From Scilla litardierei (lineage: Eukaryota; Streptophyta; Magnoliopsida; Asparagales; Asparagaceae), in contig CM061142.1 in assembly GCA_030789695.1 (NCBI GenBank), positions 47,991,987-48,055,986 of the forward strand: 64,000 bases of DNA. Reading direction: 5' to 3'. The position numbers and the translations under genes are program-made. Below the pieces are notes generated by a model that was given only the letters and a program-made list of their open reading frames with translations, did not search any database and had not been told where the DNA came from. This document shows positions 1 to 12,747 of this stretch, piece by piece (position 1 is the stretch's first letter; the number at the start of each line of letters is the position of its first letter).

Positions 1-1509
1 ACGTTATCCACACAAATATGAATACCATCATTCAGACAACTCCAAATGTATGTCATGGAGCACACTGAGTATGCATACAAGACACAAGAGACGATCACCA
101 AGATCCTAAAGGTAACACACTTATACAGGTCTACGCACTATACATATATATATACATCACGACGACATCACAAACCAAAGGGCCCACTACTAACTAGAGA
201 TGACATAGGCAACTACAGGCACTGATGTCTACATAAAAGAAGGAGACCGAAACCAAAAGCGACACGAAACAAGATCGAAAGAACGAAGTCAGAAAAGGCG
301 AGGATAAGAAGATAGCCGGATGGACGGGACAAAAATATTGCTTAAAAATGATTGAACGATGAAAGAAGGATTTTGTGCAAATTATGGTATCATATACTTT
401 TATACTTATAAAAAAATTATATATATATATTTAAAAAGTGAGCAGATGTAGAAAATTAAAATTTTGGAAAAAGTAAGACGAAGGAAGGATGGATAGGGTG
501 AGAAACGATTGTTTTGCAAATGAAGATAGGTTTACACAAAGATTTTGAAATGTGAGCACGAAGAGCATAGAAATGATATAATAATAATAATAAATAAATA
601 AATAAAAATTGGAGCTCTCTCTAGTTTAGAAAATATTCTAAAAGTATGTACGGTAAGTGGTTAAAATAAATTTCAAAGTTTAGAAAAAATGATATATTAA
701 ATTTTCAAAATGGTAGCAAGTTTTAAAAACTGAAATATGAAAGATACCGATTCGAAAATAAGTACGAGATAGTAACTTAAAGATTACGGCCAAGAATGTT
801 TCAAAATCAGTGAAAGAATTTTAACTCTACCGAAGGTAAGAAATTTAAATATTTAATAAAGGTTTTCAAGAATTTAAACTGAGCAAGGAATTTAATAATG
901 AATTTCAAAAATTCTTTTAAATGAAGCAGGATTTACAATGGAGGGGTTCGAAGAATTATCGATAAGTGTCATGAAACGATCACGTGAATCGGGAGAAAGG
1001 AAAATGATCGCATGATGGATACACCTAGGATATGATTCATGAAAGCTATGATGGAACTCTACGGCCGATAACACAAAAGCGTAAAGATCAGGAAGACGCT
1101 AGACGTCAGGGGTTCTAGTTATCGGGCCATCTAAAGATCAGGAGAACTCAGCATTAAGTCTCCCAAATAAACTATACTGTAATAGAGAGATCTCAGGGAA
1201 AGGCCCTAAGAGAATCAAGATTACGCTCTGCTGGGCCCGAAGGATGGACCCGAGCGAACGACTAAAAGAAGGACTCTAGAAATCTAACACAGTTAGAGTC
1301 AAGTGTTGGCTATTGGGGTATCCTAGAATGTGGAAGACTAACTCTTAACCAAGGTGTCGGACTATCAAACCTGGATGTCTATCTAAGTCTTCCTACCATC
1401 TAAGACTGGAAAAAAAACCTAATTTAGACTTGTACATGGATATTAAATGAATGCGGTACTTTCGTTGTTCCGAACTTTTTCCGGACCTGCATGGGCCACC
1501 ACTAAAACC
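1..1509 (-). mobile_element. LARD-type element, internal region, partial (array unit B)
   Basis: Non-coding internal domain of a large non-autonomous LTR element, read on the minus strand and cut by the left window edge. It is nearly the same sequence as 7048-8560, and its reverse complement resembles the internal region of the plus-strand copy near 23629-25330. It directly joins the LTR that begins at 1510, with no target-site sequence between, so it belongs to a tandem LTR-internal-LTR-internal array. AT-rich, with only short random frames and no gag or pol domain. The part next to the LTR (about 1440-1509) should hold the primer binding site, but I could not match it to a tRNA. Confidence 0.8.
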
Positions 1510-4500
1510 TGTCACGCCCCGCTTCCCAAAACAACGGAGGCGAAGCGTGACTAAGGCCCGCTTAGGCCAGAACTGAGAAGCTCGGACACAATAAGCGTAT
1601 GTAGGGGGACCATTTTAAAATTTTCAGGTTCTTGCATTTATAAAGTTCGGAACAATAGAAAGTACAGAAGGAAGGTTGCATTCATTAATATAATTTAATA
1701 TCCAGCGAATACAAAAGTCTAAAGAGAGCAAAGCCTAAGCATGGCTACAACTATCGAAAGAGCGAACTAAAAGTAGTAACCTCTGAAGGTGGCGACCGAA
1801 AAGTCCTCAAGGTCTGGTCCTCGTCAGCACGTACTCTATGGCGACGTCCTCGGGCTCCACGTACTCCGGTAAGTCTGCTGCGTCCACGAACTCTGGCTCG
1901 ACACCTGACGTACAACACTCAAAAGAAAGGAACTGTACGTCATGTAAAGTCTAGAAAGGAGGGTTAGACTCTACTGCAAGTGTACCGACTATTTAACAAT
2001 GGTTTACTGGTTGATTAGCATGCTGAGGTTATAACAGAGGAACAAAAGAAAGTAAACACAGCAGGAAAGTTAAACATGACAAGTAGTAGTCGTAGAGTGT
2101 GCTACCAACTACGGGACTACCCTAACAGGTGTCAAGACAAATCGGGACATGGCGGGACAAGATAAGACGAGTGTGACATGAAAGGTTTACGCCTTTCGGT
2201 TAGAAGGCGGCCAGCACCTTCTTAACCGAGGGAACGCTCAACCTTGTGCACGGAAACAAGACAAGACACGTGTGACTCGAAGGGTTCACGCCTTACGGTT
2301 CAAGGGGGATCAGACCGGATCACTCGGAGAGTGCCCTATTGCCCTCTGGGCTGTGTATCACGACAAGGGATCACTCGGAGAGTGCCCTATTGCCCTCTGG
2401 GTTGTGCATCAAGACAAGGGATCACTCGAAGAGTGCCCTATTGCCCTCTGGGTTGTGTATCAAGACAAGGGATCACTCGGAGAGTGCCCTATTGCCCTTT
2501 GGGCTGTGTATCATGACAAGGGATCACTCGGAGAGTGCCCTATTGCCCTCTGGGCTGTGTATCAAGACAAGGGATCACTCGAAGAGTGCCCTATTGCCCT
2601 CTGAGCTGTGCAAGACGGGACGGGATGTGTCAAGACAGGAAAGGTTATTCTCGGGTGTCCACATGCACACACACACAAGATAGTCTTACGATGTCAAAAG
2701 TTGTTGTTGTTGGGCTCAGACTTCGTCGTCAAGTCTAAGTCGTCAAGGGACGTCCCGGACGCTATCATTTCATGTCCGGTTCTCTTTGTTCACAGTTAAC
2801 AGTTCTAACAAAACTAAGGCCTAAGCACGGCCAAAAGTGCAAGTGGATGCACTTGCCTGCGGTGGCGAGTGTGTCGTCCTCCCGGATCGTCTCGTCCAAG
2901 CGTCTTGTCAGCGAAAGTCCGTCTGAAATAGTGTCACGTCGACGGTGTCAGGTCTCGTTTTCAGTAATTTCTATTAGGGTTCGTGTCTAGGTTATCGGGA
3001 CTATCCTATTCGTCAGAAATCACATTTTTTTGGTGTTTCGTTCAACCTCGATCGACTTCTACCCTATGTGCACAGAAAAATTGTCCGATCGTCGATCTTT
3101 CCTAAGGTGGGCAAAGTTTTACAGATGCTGAAAATAAATTTAGTTCAAGTTGACCAATTTTAGTTTAGGTTTTGGTTAGCTACGGTGTGGGTTTTACTAC
3201 TCGTTAGGGAAACTAACCTCGTGATGTCGTCCAACAAGCGGAAGTCGGGTCTGAACGGCGAAACGTCGGCATCGTCTGGAACTCCTCGGCCGCAGGTAGC
3301 GCAGCAAGGTACCTCTGGACAGCGGGGTGGTGGCGTGAAATCATCAAGCTAATCAGCGATCCTCCTCCCGTTGCTAGTAACGCAACGATTCTTCACGATA
3401 ACAGCGACGTCGGCTAAAAGTAAGTGCGTGCGGAAATGCACGTGAACTCCGAGAGTCCAAGGGGGCTGTTGGTAGATGAAGTGGACCAAAGAAAGATGCT
3501 CGGTCCGGTGGATGGCCGACGGTGCGAGCGCACGGCAGTGAGCGGCCGTGAGAAGCTGGGGAGGACAGATTCGCGCCACGTCCGTTGTCGCGCGTCTCAG
3601 TGAAATTTCAGAGATGAACAGCGGAAACAGGAAGTTACAGTGGGTAAAGGACTTCAATACGAAGACAACGGCAGTGGAGTTGTCTCCGGGGGTGGTCGGA
3701 GGTGGCCATGCGTGGGCGGCGAAGTTCAGCTTCCAGATCTGTGAAAAACAGCCGATACGACGTGTTCCGATGAGGATTCCGGGAGCTACAGGTGGGCTAT
3801 GAGCGTGAGGGAAGTTGAAGTTAGTAGGAGGTTTCGATAGAAATCCAACGGCAGTAGGGTGGTCGTCGTAGGTAGCAGGATGGCCGGTGGGCTTGAGTTT
3901 TTCCGGCGGTGGCACAGATCTGTAAAACTGTCGTTTGGGTTGTGTTTGAAAACGTTTTGAGGGAGATAGAGATTAGGGAAGAGGGTAAGAGGAGTTGGAT
4001 ATGCTCTGGGGGTTCGATAAGAGTCCGACGGTGGTGGAGTTCGTCGGAGGGGGTCACCGGAGGGCGGCGGGCGTCCGGTTTTCCGGCGGGCAGCGGATCT
4101 GTCCAAAAACTGTGTTTGTGAGGCTATTTTGATGGGTTTCAATGGAGTTTTGAGGGAGAAAGAGTGTAAGGAAGGGGGAGGATGTTGTCGAGGGATGAGG
4201 GGATGCCAAGGGGAGGCCGTGGCTCGCCGGTGGTGGCCGGAGGCGACCGAAAAAGGGTTGCCGGTGTCTTCAAAACTAGGCGGCAACCAAGGTGCGGCAA
4301 TGGTGTTTTAGGGTAGTTTGAGGGAGAGAGTGAGGAGAGAGGAGGGAGAGAAGAGAGAGAGGAGGTAGGGGATGATCGGAGGATGGCCGGAGGAGCCTCT
4401 CATGTGGCCGGAAGCTCAGGTGCGTGAGAAAACAAATGGCGGCTGGTTGTTGCGTGAAGCCTAGGGTTTGGGAGATGGGTTTGTTTTTAAGATGTTGACA

Positions 4501-5050
4501 TTTGCTAAATAGGGTATAAAAAGGGTATATATTGGATGACTAGGAGAGAGTGTGTGTGAGAAGGGAGGGGTTCAATTAGTGTGAGAATAGCCACAGAATT
4601 TTCATGATACGTGGGCACTCCAAATGGATTTGGGGTAATGTGAATTTTCGAAATGGATTAAGGCTAATCGGGCTTGGATTTTTGATTAGTGATTTGGGTG
4701 GGCTAGGAGTGTCAGAAAAATACGAAAAAAATATGGGGACAACTGTGACGAAGAGAGGCTCGGGGATACGGTGGTCAATCGCACGTTTGATCCACAGAAA
4801 ATGAATAGAAAACAATAAAAGATCCGGCGACTACGTCTAAAGCTACGACGACTCAGCAATCAAACTCGATTTGTGGGAGAACGACCCGTGAAATGACGAT
4901 CACTAAAATCCCACAAATAACTACTCTTCCTTACGGTCACAACGACATATCACGTCGTATAGTCCGGATCCAAGAAGAGGCCAAATAAAATACGTGTACG
5001 AAAAGTACGTATACGCAAAAAATACGAACGGTCGGAAAGCGGCCGTTACA
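1510..5050 (-). repeat. LARD LTR (copy B), 3.5 kb
   Basis: Long terminal repeat on the minus strand. It starts (minus) with TGTAACGGCCGCTTTCCGAC at 5050 and ends with a run finishing GCGTGACA at 1510. It matches 8561-12172 along its whole length with scattered differences. A TATA-like stretch (minus, about 4524-4535) precedes a GC-rich, proline/serine-rich open stretch (about 3350-4290, minus) that is probably transcribed leader rather than a gene. It contains a 51-bp minisatellite. It is shared by two internal regions, as expected after LTR-LTR recombination. Confidence 0.85.
2317..2604. repeat. 51-bp minisatellite in LARD LTR B, about 6 units
   Basis: Tandem units starting GGATCACTCGGAGAGTGCCC recur near 2317, 2368, 2419, 2470, 2521 and 2572, a strict 51-bp period with a few substitutions. 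Each unit holds the short inverted repeat CACTC-GGA-GAGTG. Because 51 is a multiple of three, all forward frames stay open and give false repetitive ORFs. Flanks are homologous to those of the 55-bp array at 22358-22857. Confidence 0.95.
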
Positions 5051-8000
5051 TTCTACCCACCTTAGAAATGATTCCGTCCTCGAAATCACTTATACTATAA
5101 TAATTATAATATCTATAAACACTATGCCTGCAACTCCCATATCTACACATAATGATCGCTAATCCTGTAAACTCAACATCGTTCCTCAAATAATCCATTA
5201 TAACCCATCTTTTCCCTAGATAATGCCATGACTAAACTCACATCCTAACACTTAACTATAGACCCATCATTGCTGTTCAAATTTCCAACTCCAAGTTCTC
5301 ATAAAAGAATAATAATCATCTTCTTATACCATACCACTCCACTAAACATCATTGCTCAATAACATCTTTAAATTTCTCAATCTCTTCCCAATATTAATCA
5401 ATCGCTAAAATGATGTTCTAGTCAATCACCAATCCAAGACAAAAACTTTGTCTATCTTATAACACCTTTCACAAATCAACAATTGTCGTGTCCTCAATAC
5501 ATTCCTTGTCATATCTTCCAATAAATTTATCCGCCAAATAATTGAACTATCAAAATCACATCTTATCTTACTCACTATAACTAATCCCAACCAATATTAA
5601 ATCCGACTACCTAACCATCCATTTATCTCAACACGTCGTGTTATTCCCAATGTCTTCCCACATCAACTTAACAATCAAGTCTTGATGCTTTAAATGCTCT
5701 ACTCATTCTCATGATCACCCTAACTCATACTATACTCCGTAGCTACTCCTATCTACCACTCGTCTAAGTCTCAAGTTTGATAAGTTATCATCTCCCCGCA
5801 TATAATTTCATCCGACCAGAATTCTCCATTGAGTCCGTCACACATCGGTATTATAAATAAGTCTTGGACAGTTCATTCTTTTCATCCAAAGAAATCTAAT
5901 CCAATATCCTTGTGTTCCAAAAATCAAATAAACATTGCTATAATAAATCTCATCTCACCCTGAGCCTACCAGCAAACAAAATCCTATAACAATAATAGCT
6001 AGTCCCAATAATATAACAACAATAACATAACATTTCTAAGGGAGAAAGAAGAGAAGAGAAAGCAAACTTAAGGCCAAAGACATATTATTTTTTTTAAAAA
6101 ATAACATGTGAGAAAATGTGTGGAGTTGTGGTAATGGATGAGGAAAAATAGGTGTGTTGTGAAACTTATCGATAATTCTAAAGATTTGAGAAAACTTGTT
6201 TCAAAACTCTAAAGATTTGGTTAGCTACGGTGTGGGGTTTACTACTCGTTAGACATATTATTATTTTTTAAAAATAACATGTGAGAAAATGTGTGGAGTT
6301 GTGGTAATGGATGAGGAAAAATAGGTGTGTTGTGAAACTTATCGATAATTCTAAAGATTTGAGAAAACTTGTTTCAAAACTCTAAAGATTTGGTTAGCTA
6401 CGGTGTGTGGTCAACTTAACAATCAAGTCTTGATGCTTTAAATGCTCTACTCATTCTCATGATCACCCTTACTCATACTATACTCCGTATCTACTCCTAT
6501 CTACTACTCGTCTAAGTCTCAAGTCTGATAAGTTATCATCTCCCCGCATATAATTTCATCCGACCAGAATTCTCCATTGAGTCCGTCACACATCGGTATT
6601 ATAAATAAGTCTTGGACAGTTCATTCTTTTCATCCAAAGAAATCTAATCCAATATCCTTGTGTTCCAAAAATCAAATAAACATTACTATAATAAATCTCA
6701 TCTCACCCTGAGCCTACCAGCAAACAAAATCATATAACAATAATAGCTAGTCCCAATAATATAAAAACAATAACATAACATTTCTAAGGGAGAAAGAAGA
6801 GAAGAGAAAGCAAACTTATGGCCAAAGACATATTATTATTTATTTTAAAAAAAATAACATGTGAGAAAACGCGTGGAGTTGTGGTAATGGATGAGGAAAA
6901 ATAGGTGCGTTGTGAACTTGTGTGCTTGTTTCAAAACTCTAAAGATTTGATTTAAAGGAAACAAATAGGTTTTGAAACATATATAAGCAGCAAAATAAGC
7001 CAAAAGTATAATTCGGAAGACTAGGTCTAAGGAATTTGCCTGCCATGACGTTATCCACACAAATATGAATACCATCATTCAGACAACTCCAAATGTATGT
7101 CATGGAGCACACTGAGTATGCATACAAGACACAAGAGACGATCACCATGATCCTAAAGGTAACACACTTATACAGGTCTACGCACTATACATATATATAT
7201 ACATCACGACGACATCACAAACCAAAGGGCCAACTACTAACTAGAGATGACATAGGCAACTACAGGCACTGATGTCTACATAAAAGAAGGAGACCGAAAC
7301 CAAAAGCGACACGAAACAAGATCGAAAGAACGAAGTCAGAAAAGGCGAGGATAAGAAGATAGCCGGATGGACGGGACAAAAATATTGCTTAAAAATGATT
7401 GAACGATGAAAGAAGGATTTTGTGCAAATTATGGTATCATATACTTTTATACTTATAAAAAAATTTACATATATATTTAAAAAGTGAGCAGATGTAGAAA
7501 ATTAAAATTTTGGAAAAAGTAAGACGAAGGAAGGATGGGTAGGGTGAGAAACGATTGTTTTGCAAATGAAGATAGGTTTACACAAAGATTTTGAAATGTG
7601 AGCACGAAGAGCATAGAACTGATATAATATTAAATAAATAAATAAATAAATAAATAAAAATTGGAGCTCTCTCTAGTTTAGAAAATATTCTAAAAGTATG
7701 TACGGTAAGTGGTTAAAATAAATTTCGAAGTTTAGAAAAAATGATATATTGAATTTTCAAAATGGTAGCAAGTTTTAAAAACTGAAATATGAAAGATACC
7801 GATTCAAAAATAAGTACGAGATAGTAACTTAAAGATTACGGCCAAGAATGTTTCAAAATCAGTGAAAGAATTTTAACTCTACCGAAGGTAAGAAATTTAA
7901 ATATTTAATAAAGGTTTTCAAGAATTTAAACTAAGCAAGGAATTTAATAATGAATTTCAAAAATACTTTTAAATGAAGCAGGATTTGCAATGGAGGGGTT

Positions 8001-8560
8001 CTAAGAATTATCGATAAGTGTCATGAAACGATCACGTGAATCGGGAGAAAGGAAAATGATCGCATGATGGATACACCTAGGATATGATTCATGAAAGCTA
8101 CGATGGAACTCTACGGCCGATAACACAAAAGCGTAAAGATCAGGAAGACGCTAGACGTCAGGGGTTCTAGTTATCGGGCCATCTAAAGATCAGGAGAACT
8201 CAGCACTAAGTCTCCCAAATAAACTATACTGTAATAGAGAGATCTCAGGGAAAGGCCCTAGATAATCAAGATTACGCTCTGCTGGGCCCGAAGGATGGAC
8301 CCGAGCGAACGACTAAAAGAAGGACTCTAGAAATCTAACACAGTTAGAGTCAAGTGTTGGCTACTAGGGTATCCTAGAATGTGGATGACTAAATCTTAAC
8401 CAAGGTGTCAGACTATCAAACCTGGATGTCTATCTACGTCTTCCTACCAGCTAAGACAGGAAAAAAAACCTAATTTAGACTTGTACATGGATATTAAATG
8501 AATGCGGTACTTTCATTGTTCCGAACTTTTGCAGGACCTGCATGGGCCACCACTAAAACC
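5051..8560 (-). mobile_element. LARD-type element, internal region (array unit A)
   Basis: Complete internal region between LTR B and LTR A, minus strand, about 3.5 kb, with no retrotransposon domain. Next to the LTR (about 5090-5051) the minus strand reads SDFEDGIISKVGRM then stop, the position and wording of the C-terminus of Tekay/Del chromovirus polyproteins, followed by the purine-rich AAGGTGGGTAGAA tract and the LTR start. It is longer than unit C because of a 748-bp tandem duplication. Long stretches of apparent frames on either strand are too short and unconserved to call genes. Confidence 0.8.
5664..6840. repeat. 748-bp direct duplication inside LARD internal region
   Basis: The sequence starting CAACTTAACAATCAAGTC at 5664 restarts at 6412 and runs in parallel to about 6840. 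A shorter parallel block (about 6078-6240 and 6258-6405) repeats the ACATGTGAGAAAATGTGTGG stretch. The first unit includes about 35 bp (near 6221-6253, TTGGTTAGCTACGGTGTGG then TTTACTACTCGTTAG) that otherwise belong to the LTR (near 3174-3208). Confidence 0.85.
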
Positions 8561-11500
8561 TGTCACGCCCCGCTTCCCAAAACAACGGAGGCGAAGCGTG
8601 ACTAAGGCCCGCTTAGGCCAGAACTGAGAAGCTCGGACCCAATAAGCATCTGTAGGGGGACCATTTTAAAATTTTCAGGTTCTTGCATTTATAAAGTTCG
8701 AAACAACAGAAAGTACAGAAGGAAGGTTGCATTCATTAATATAATTTAATATCCAGCGAGTACAAAAGACTAAAGAGAGGAAAGCCTAAGCATGGCTACA
8801 ACTATCGAAAGAGCGAACTAAAAGTAGTAACCTCTGAAGGTGGCGACCGAAAAGTCCTCAAGGTCTGGTCCTCGTCAGCACGTACTCTATGGTGACGCCT
8901 TGGGCTCCACATACTCCGGTAAGTCTGCCGCGTCCACGAACTCTGGCTCGACACCTGACGTACAGCCCCCAAAAGAAAGGAACTGTACGTCAGGTAAAGT
9001 CTACAAAGGAGGGTTAGACTCTACAGCAAGTGTACCGACTATTTAACAATGGTTTACTGGTTGATTAGCATGCTGAGGTTATAACAGAGGAACAAAAGAA
9101 AGTAAACGCAGCAGGAAAGTAAAACGTGACAAGTAGTAGTCGTAGCATGTGCTACCAACTACGGGACTAGCCTAACAGGTGTCAAGACAAATCGGGACAT
9201 GGCGGGACAAGACAAGATGAGTGTGACACGAAAGGTTCACGCCTTTAGGTTAGAAGGCGGCCAGCACCTTCTCAACCGAGGGAACGCTCAACCTTGTGCA
9301 CGGAAACAAGACAAGACACGTGTGACTCGAAGGGTTCACGCCTTACGGTTCGAGGGGGATCACACCCTCTTACCATGCGCACGCTCAACCCTACCCCAAC
9401 CCAAAGTATTCAAGACATGACAAGACAAGGGATCACTCGGAGAGTGCCCTATTGCCCTCTGGGCTATGTATCATGATAAGGGATCACTCGGAGAGTGCCC
9501 TATTGCCCTCTGGGCTGTGCATCAAGACAAGGGATCACTCGGAGAGTGCCCTATTGCCCTCTGGTCTGTGTATCACGACAAGGGATCACTCGAAGAGTGC
9601 CCTATTACCCTTTGGGCTGTGTATCAAGACAAGGGATCACTCGGAGAGTGCCCTATTGCCATCTGGGCTGTGTATCAAGACATGGGATCACTCGGAGAGT
9701 GCCATATTGCCCTCTGAGCTGTGCAAGACGGGACAGGATGTGTAAAGATAGGAAAGGTTATTCTCGGGTGTCCACACGCACACACACACACACACAAGAT
9801 AGTCTTACGATGTCAAAAGTTGTTGTTGTTGGGCTCAGACTTCGTCGTCAAGTCTAAGTCGTCAAGGGACGTCCCGGACGCTATCATTTCATGTCCGATT
9901 CTCTTTGTTCATAGTTAACAGTTCTAATAAAACTAAGGCCTAAGCACGGCCAAAAGTGCAAGTGGATACACTTGCCTGCGGTGGCGAGTGTGTCGTCCTC
10001 CCGGAGCGTCTCGTCCAAGCGTCTCGTCAGCAAAAGTCCATCTGAAATAGTGTCACGTCGACGGTGTCAGGTCTCATTTTCAGTAATTCCTATTAGGGTT
10101 CGTGTCTAGGTTATCGGGACTATCCTATTCGTCAGAAATCACATTTTTTGGTGTTTCGTTCAACCTAGATCGACTTCTACCCTATGTGCACAGAAAAACT
10201 GTCCGATCGTCGATCTTTCCTAAGGTGGGCAACGTTTTACAGATGCTGAAAATAAATTTAGTTCAAGTTGACCAATTTTAGTTTAGGTTTTGTTTAGCTA
10301 CGGTGTGGGTTTTACTACTCGTTAGGGAAACTAACCTCGTGATGTCGTCCAACAAGCAGAAGTCGGGTCTGAACGGCGAAACTTCGGCGTCATCTGGAAC
10401 TCCTCGGCCACGGGTAGCGCAGTGAGGTACCTCTGGACAGCGGGGGTGGCGGCATGAAATCAGCGAGCTAATCAGCGATCCTCCTCCCGTTGCGAGTAGC
10501 GCAACTGTTCTTCACGATAACGGCGACGTCGGCTAAAAGTACGTGCGTGCGGCAACGCACGTGAACTCCGAGAGTCCAAGGGGGCTGTTGGTAGATGAAG
10601 TGGGACCAAAGAAAGATGCTCGTTCCGGTGGATGGCCGACGGCACGAGCGCACGGCAGTGGGTGGCCGTGAGAAGCTGGCGAGGACAGATTCGCGCCATG
10701 TCCGTTGTCGCGCGTCTCAGTGAAATTTCAGAGACGAACAGCAGAAACGGGAAGTTGCAGTGGGTAAATTACTTCAAGATGAAGCCAACGACAGTGGAGT
10801 TGTCTCTGGGGGTGGTCGGAGGTGGCCGTGCGCGGGCGGCGAAGTTCAGCTTCCAGATCTTTGAAAAACAGCCGATACGACGTGTTCCGACGAGGATTCT
10901 GGGAGCTACAGGTGGGCTATGAGCGTGAGAGAAGTTGCAGTTGGTAGGAGGTTTCGATAGGAATCCAACGGCAGTAGGATGGTCGTCGTAGGTGGCCGGA
11001 TGGTCGGTGGGCATGAGTTTTTCTGGCGGTGGCGCAGATCTGTAAAACTGTCGTTTGGGTTGTGTTTGAAAATGTTTTGAGGGAGATAGAGATGAGGGAA
11101 GAGGGTAAGAGGAGTTGGAGATGCTCCGGGGGTTCGATAAGAGTCCGACAGTGGTGGAGTTCGTCGGAGGGGGTCGCCGAAGGGCGGCGGGCGTCGGGTT
11201 TTCCGGCGGGCAGCAGATCTGTCCAAAAAACTGTGTTTGTGAGGCTATTTTGATGGGTTTCAATGGAGTTTTGAGGGAGAAAGAGTGTAGGGAAGGGGGA
11301 GGATGTTGTCGAGGGATGAGGGGATGCCAAGGGGAGGCCGTGGCTCGTCGGTGGTGGCCGGAGGCGGCCGGAAAAAGGGTGGCCGGCGGCTTCAAAAATG
11401 GGCGGCAACCAAGGTGTGGCAATGGTGTTTTAGGGTAGTTTGAGGGAGAGAGTGAGGAGAGAGGAGGGAGAGAAGAGAGAGAGGAGGTAGGGGATGATCG

Positions 11501-12172
11501 GAGGATGGCCGGAGGAGCCTCTTCGGTGGCCAGAAGCTCAAGTGCATGAGAAAACAAATGGCGGCTGGTTGTTGCGTGAAGCCTAGGGTTTGGGAGATGG
11601 GTTTGTTTTTAAGATGTTAACATTTGCTAAATAGGGTATAAAAAGGGAATATATTGGATGACTAGGCGAGAGTGTGTGTGAGAAGGGAGGGGTTCAATTA
11701 GTGTGAGAATAGCCACAGAATTTTCATGCTACGTGGGCACTCCAAATGGATTTGGGGTAATGTGAATTTTCGAAATGGATTAAGGCTAATCGGTATTGGA
11801 TTTTTGATTAGTGATTTAGGTGGGCTAGGAGTGTCAGAAAAATACGAAAAAAATATGGGGACGACCATGAAGAAGAGAGGCTCGGGGATACGGTGGTCAA
11901 TCGCACGTTTGGTCCACAGAAAATGAATAGAAAAAAATAAAAGATCCGACGACTATGTCTAAAGCTACGACGACTCAGCATTCAAACTCGATTTGTGGGA
12001 GAACGACCCGTGAATGACGTTCACTAAAAATCCCACAAATAAATACTCTTCCTTACGGTCACAACGACATATCACATCGTATAGTCTGGATCCAAGAAGA
12101 GGCCAAATAAAATACGGGTACGAAAAGTACATATACGCAGAAAATACGAACGGTCGGAAAGCGGCCGTTGCA
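8561..12172 (-). repeat. LARD LTR (copy A), 3.6 kb, outer 5' LTR of the array
   Basis: Minus-strand LTR homologous to 1510-5050. Its outer end at 12172 reads TGCAACGGCC on the minus strand where copy B has TGTAACGGCC, one transition. It abuts Tat-like LTR sequence at 12173, so this is the 5' boundary of the tandem array. The matching target duplication would lie left of the window, so insertion could not be confirmed. The GC-rich leader (10769-11557, minus) stays open for 262 codons of low-complexity Pro/Ser-rich sequence; copy B has the same region broken, so a protein is unlikely. Confidence 0.85.
9430..9716. repeat. 51-bp minisatellite in LARD LTR A, about 6 units
   Basis: Same unit and period as at 2317-2604, with starts near 9430, 9481, 9532, 9583, 9634 and 9685. 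Individual units differ from those in copy B at scattered positions, so the arrays have drifted or been shuffled since duplication. A short (AC)n run follows at about 9778-9796. Confidence 0.95.
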
Positions 12173-12687
12173 CGCCGTTATCTCCCTAACGTCTCTAAAA
12201 GGATCCTGAATGCCTATAAATACAAGAAAGGGTCCCATCTTCAAGGTACGAGGACTAAGCCATAGAACTCTACTTTCTCAGCTGATATTTCTTACGCTTT
12301 AAAGCTTGCACTGCCAGTCCTGAGACATACCTCCGTGGGTCGATCTCAGCTGCACCAAGCTCCCTCTCTTACTTGAGTTTTCGTATTAACTTAAGCATCG
12401 GAGGGGATTTGGGTCGGAACCCAAATCCGACCCTCCTAACGTGTCTCTATGGTGTAGATCAGTGAGTCTCCATCTCCTGCTAAAGTCGTTCCTGAGCTTT
12501 CCAACCACGAGCAATCGACGTACAAGCTGATTGAGGGTGGATTGAGCACCGTATCATCATCTACCACCATCACTCGACCAAGGTTCTTTCAACCTAGGGT
12601 CCCAATCCATCTACTGACGAGGGTTCATCACAGCATCAAGAGCCTATGTCAGCTTGACAACTGTTTCGGTCAATTTTGGCCATAACA
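12173..12687 (+). repeat. Tat-like 5' LTR, 3' portion
   Basis: Sequence ending CATAACA at 12687 just before the primer binding site. It contains a TATA box (CTATAAATA, 12214-12222), so U3 is mostly missing and R-U5 remains. The run with CATCGGAGGGGATTTGGGTC near 12400 is of a kind common in plant Ty3/gypsy LTRs. The second LTR was not found in the window. Confidence 0.65.
12214..12222 (+). promoter_or_regulatory. TATA box of Tat-like LTR
   Basis: CTATAAATA in the LTR, about 470 bp before the primer binding site. Most of U3 upstream has been replaced by the LARD array, so the promoter is probably disabled. Confidence 0.55.
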
Positions 12688-12690
12688 GTT

Positions 12691-12705
12691 TGGCGCCGTC
12701 TGTAG
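12691..12705 (+). other. Primer binding site, Tat-like element
   Basis: TGGCGCCGTCTGTAG starts three bases after the LTR end CATAACA. TGGCGCC matches the acceptor end of plant tRNA-Asp, the class used by many Tat and Athila elements. The match beyond the first 8 or so bases is imperfect. Confidence 0.65.
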
Positions 12706-12747
12706 AAAACGTTAACCAGCTCGACATCTCGAAGCAATAGAGAAGCT

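Noticed and set aside
2244..2799. Overlapping repetitive ORFs (90-114 codons) in three forward frames, and similar ones at 9294-9918
   Set aside because: The 51-bp minisatellite period is divisible by three, so all frames stay open; not genes.
10769..11557. 262-codon Pro/Ser-rich ORF in LARD LTR A (minus)
   Set aside because: Broken in LTR B by several frame changes and unlike the LARD C leader product; low complexity.
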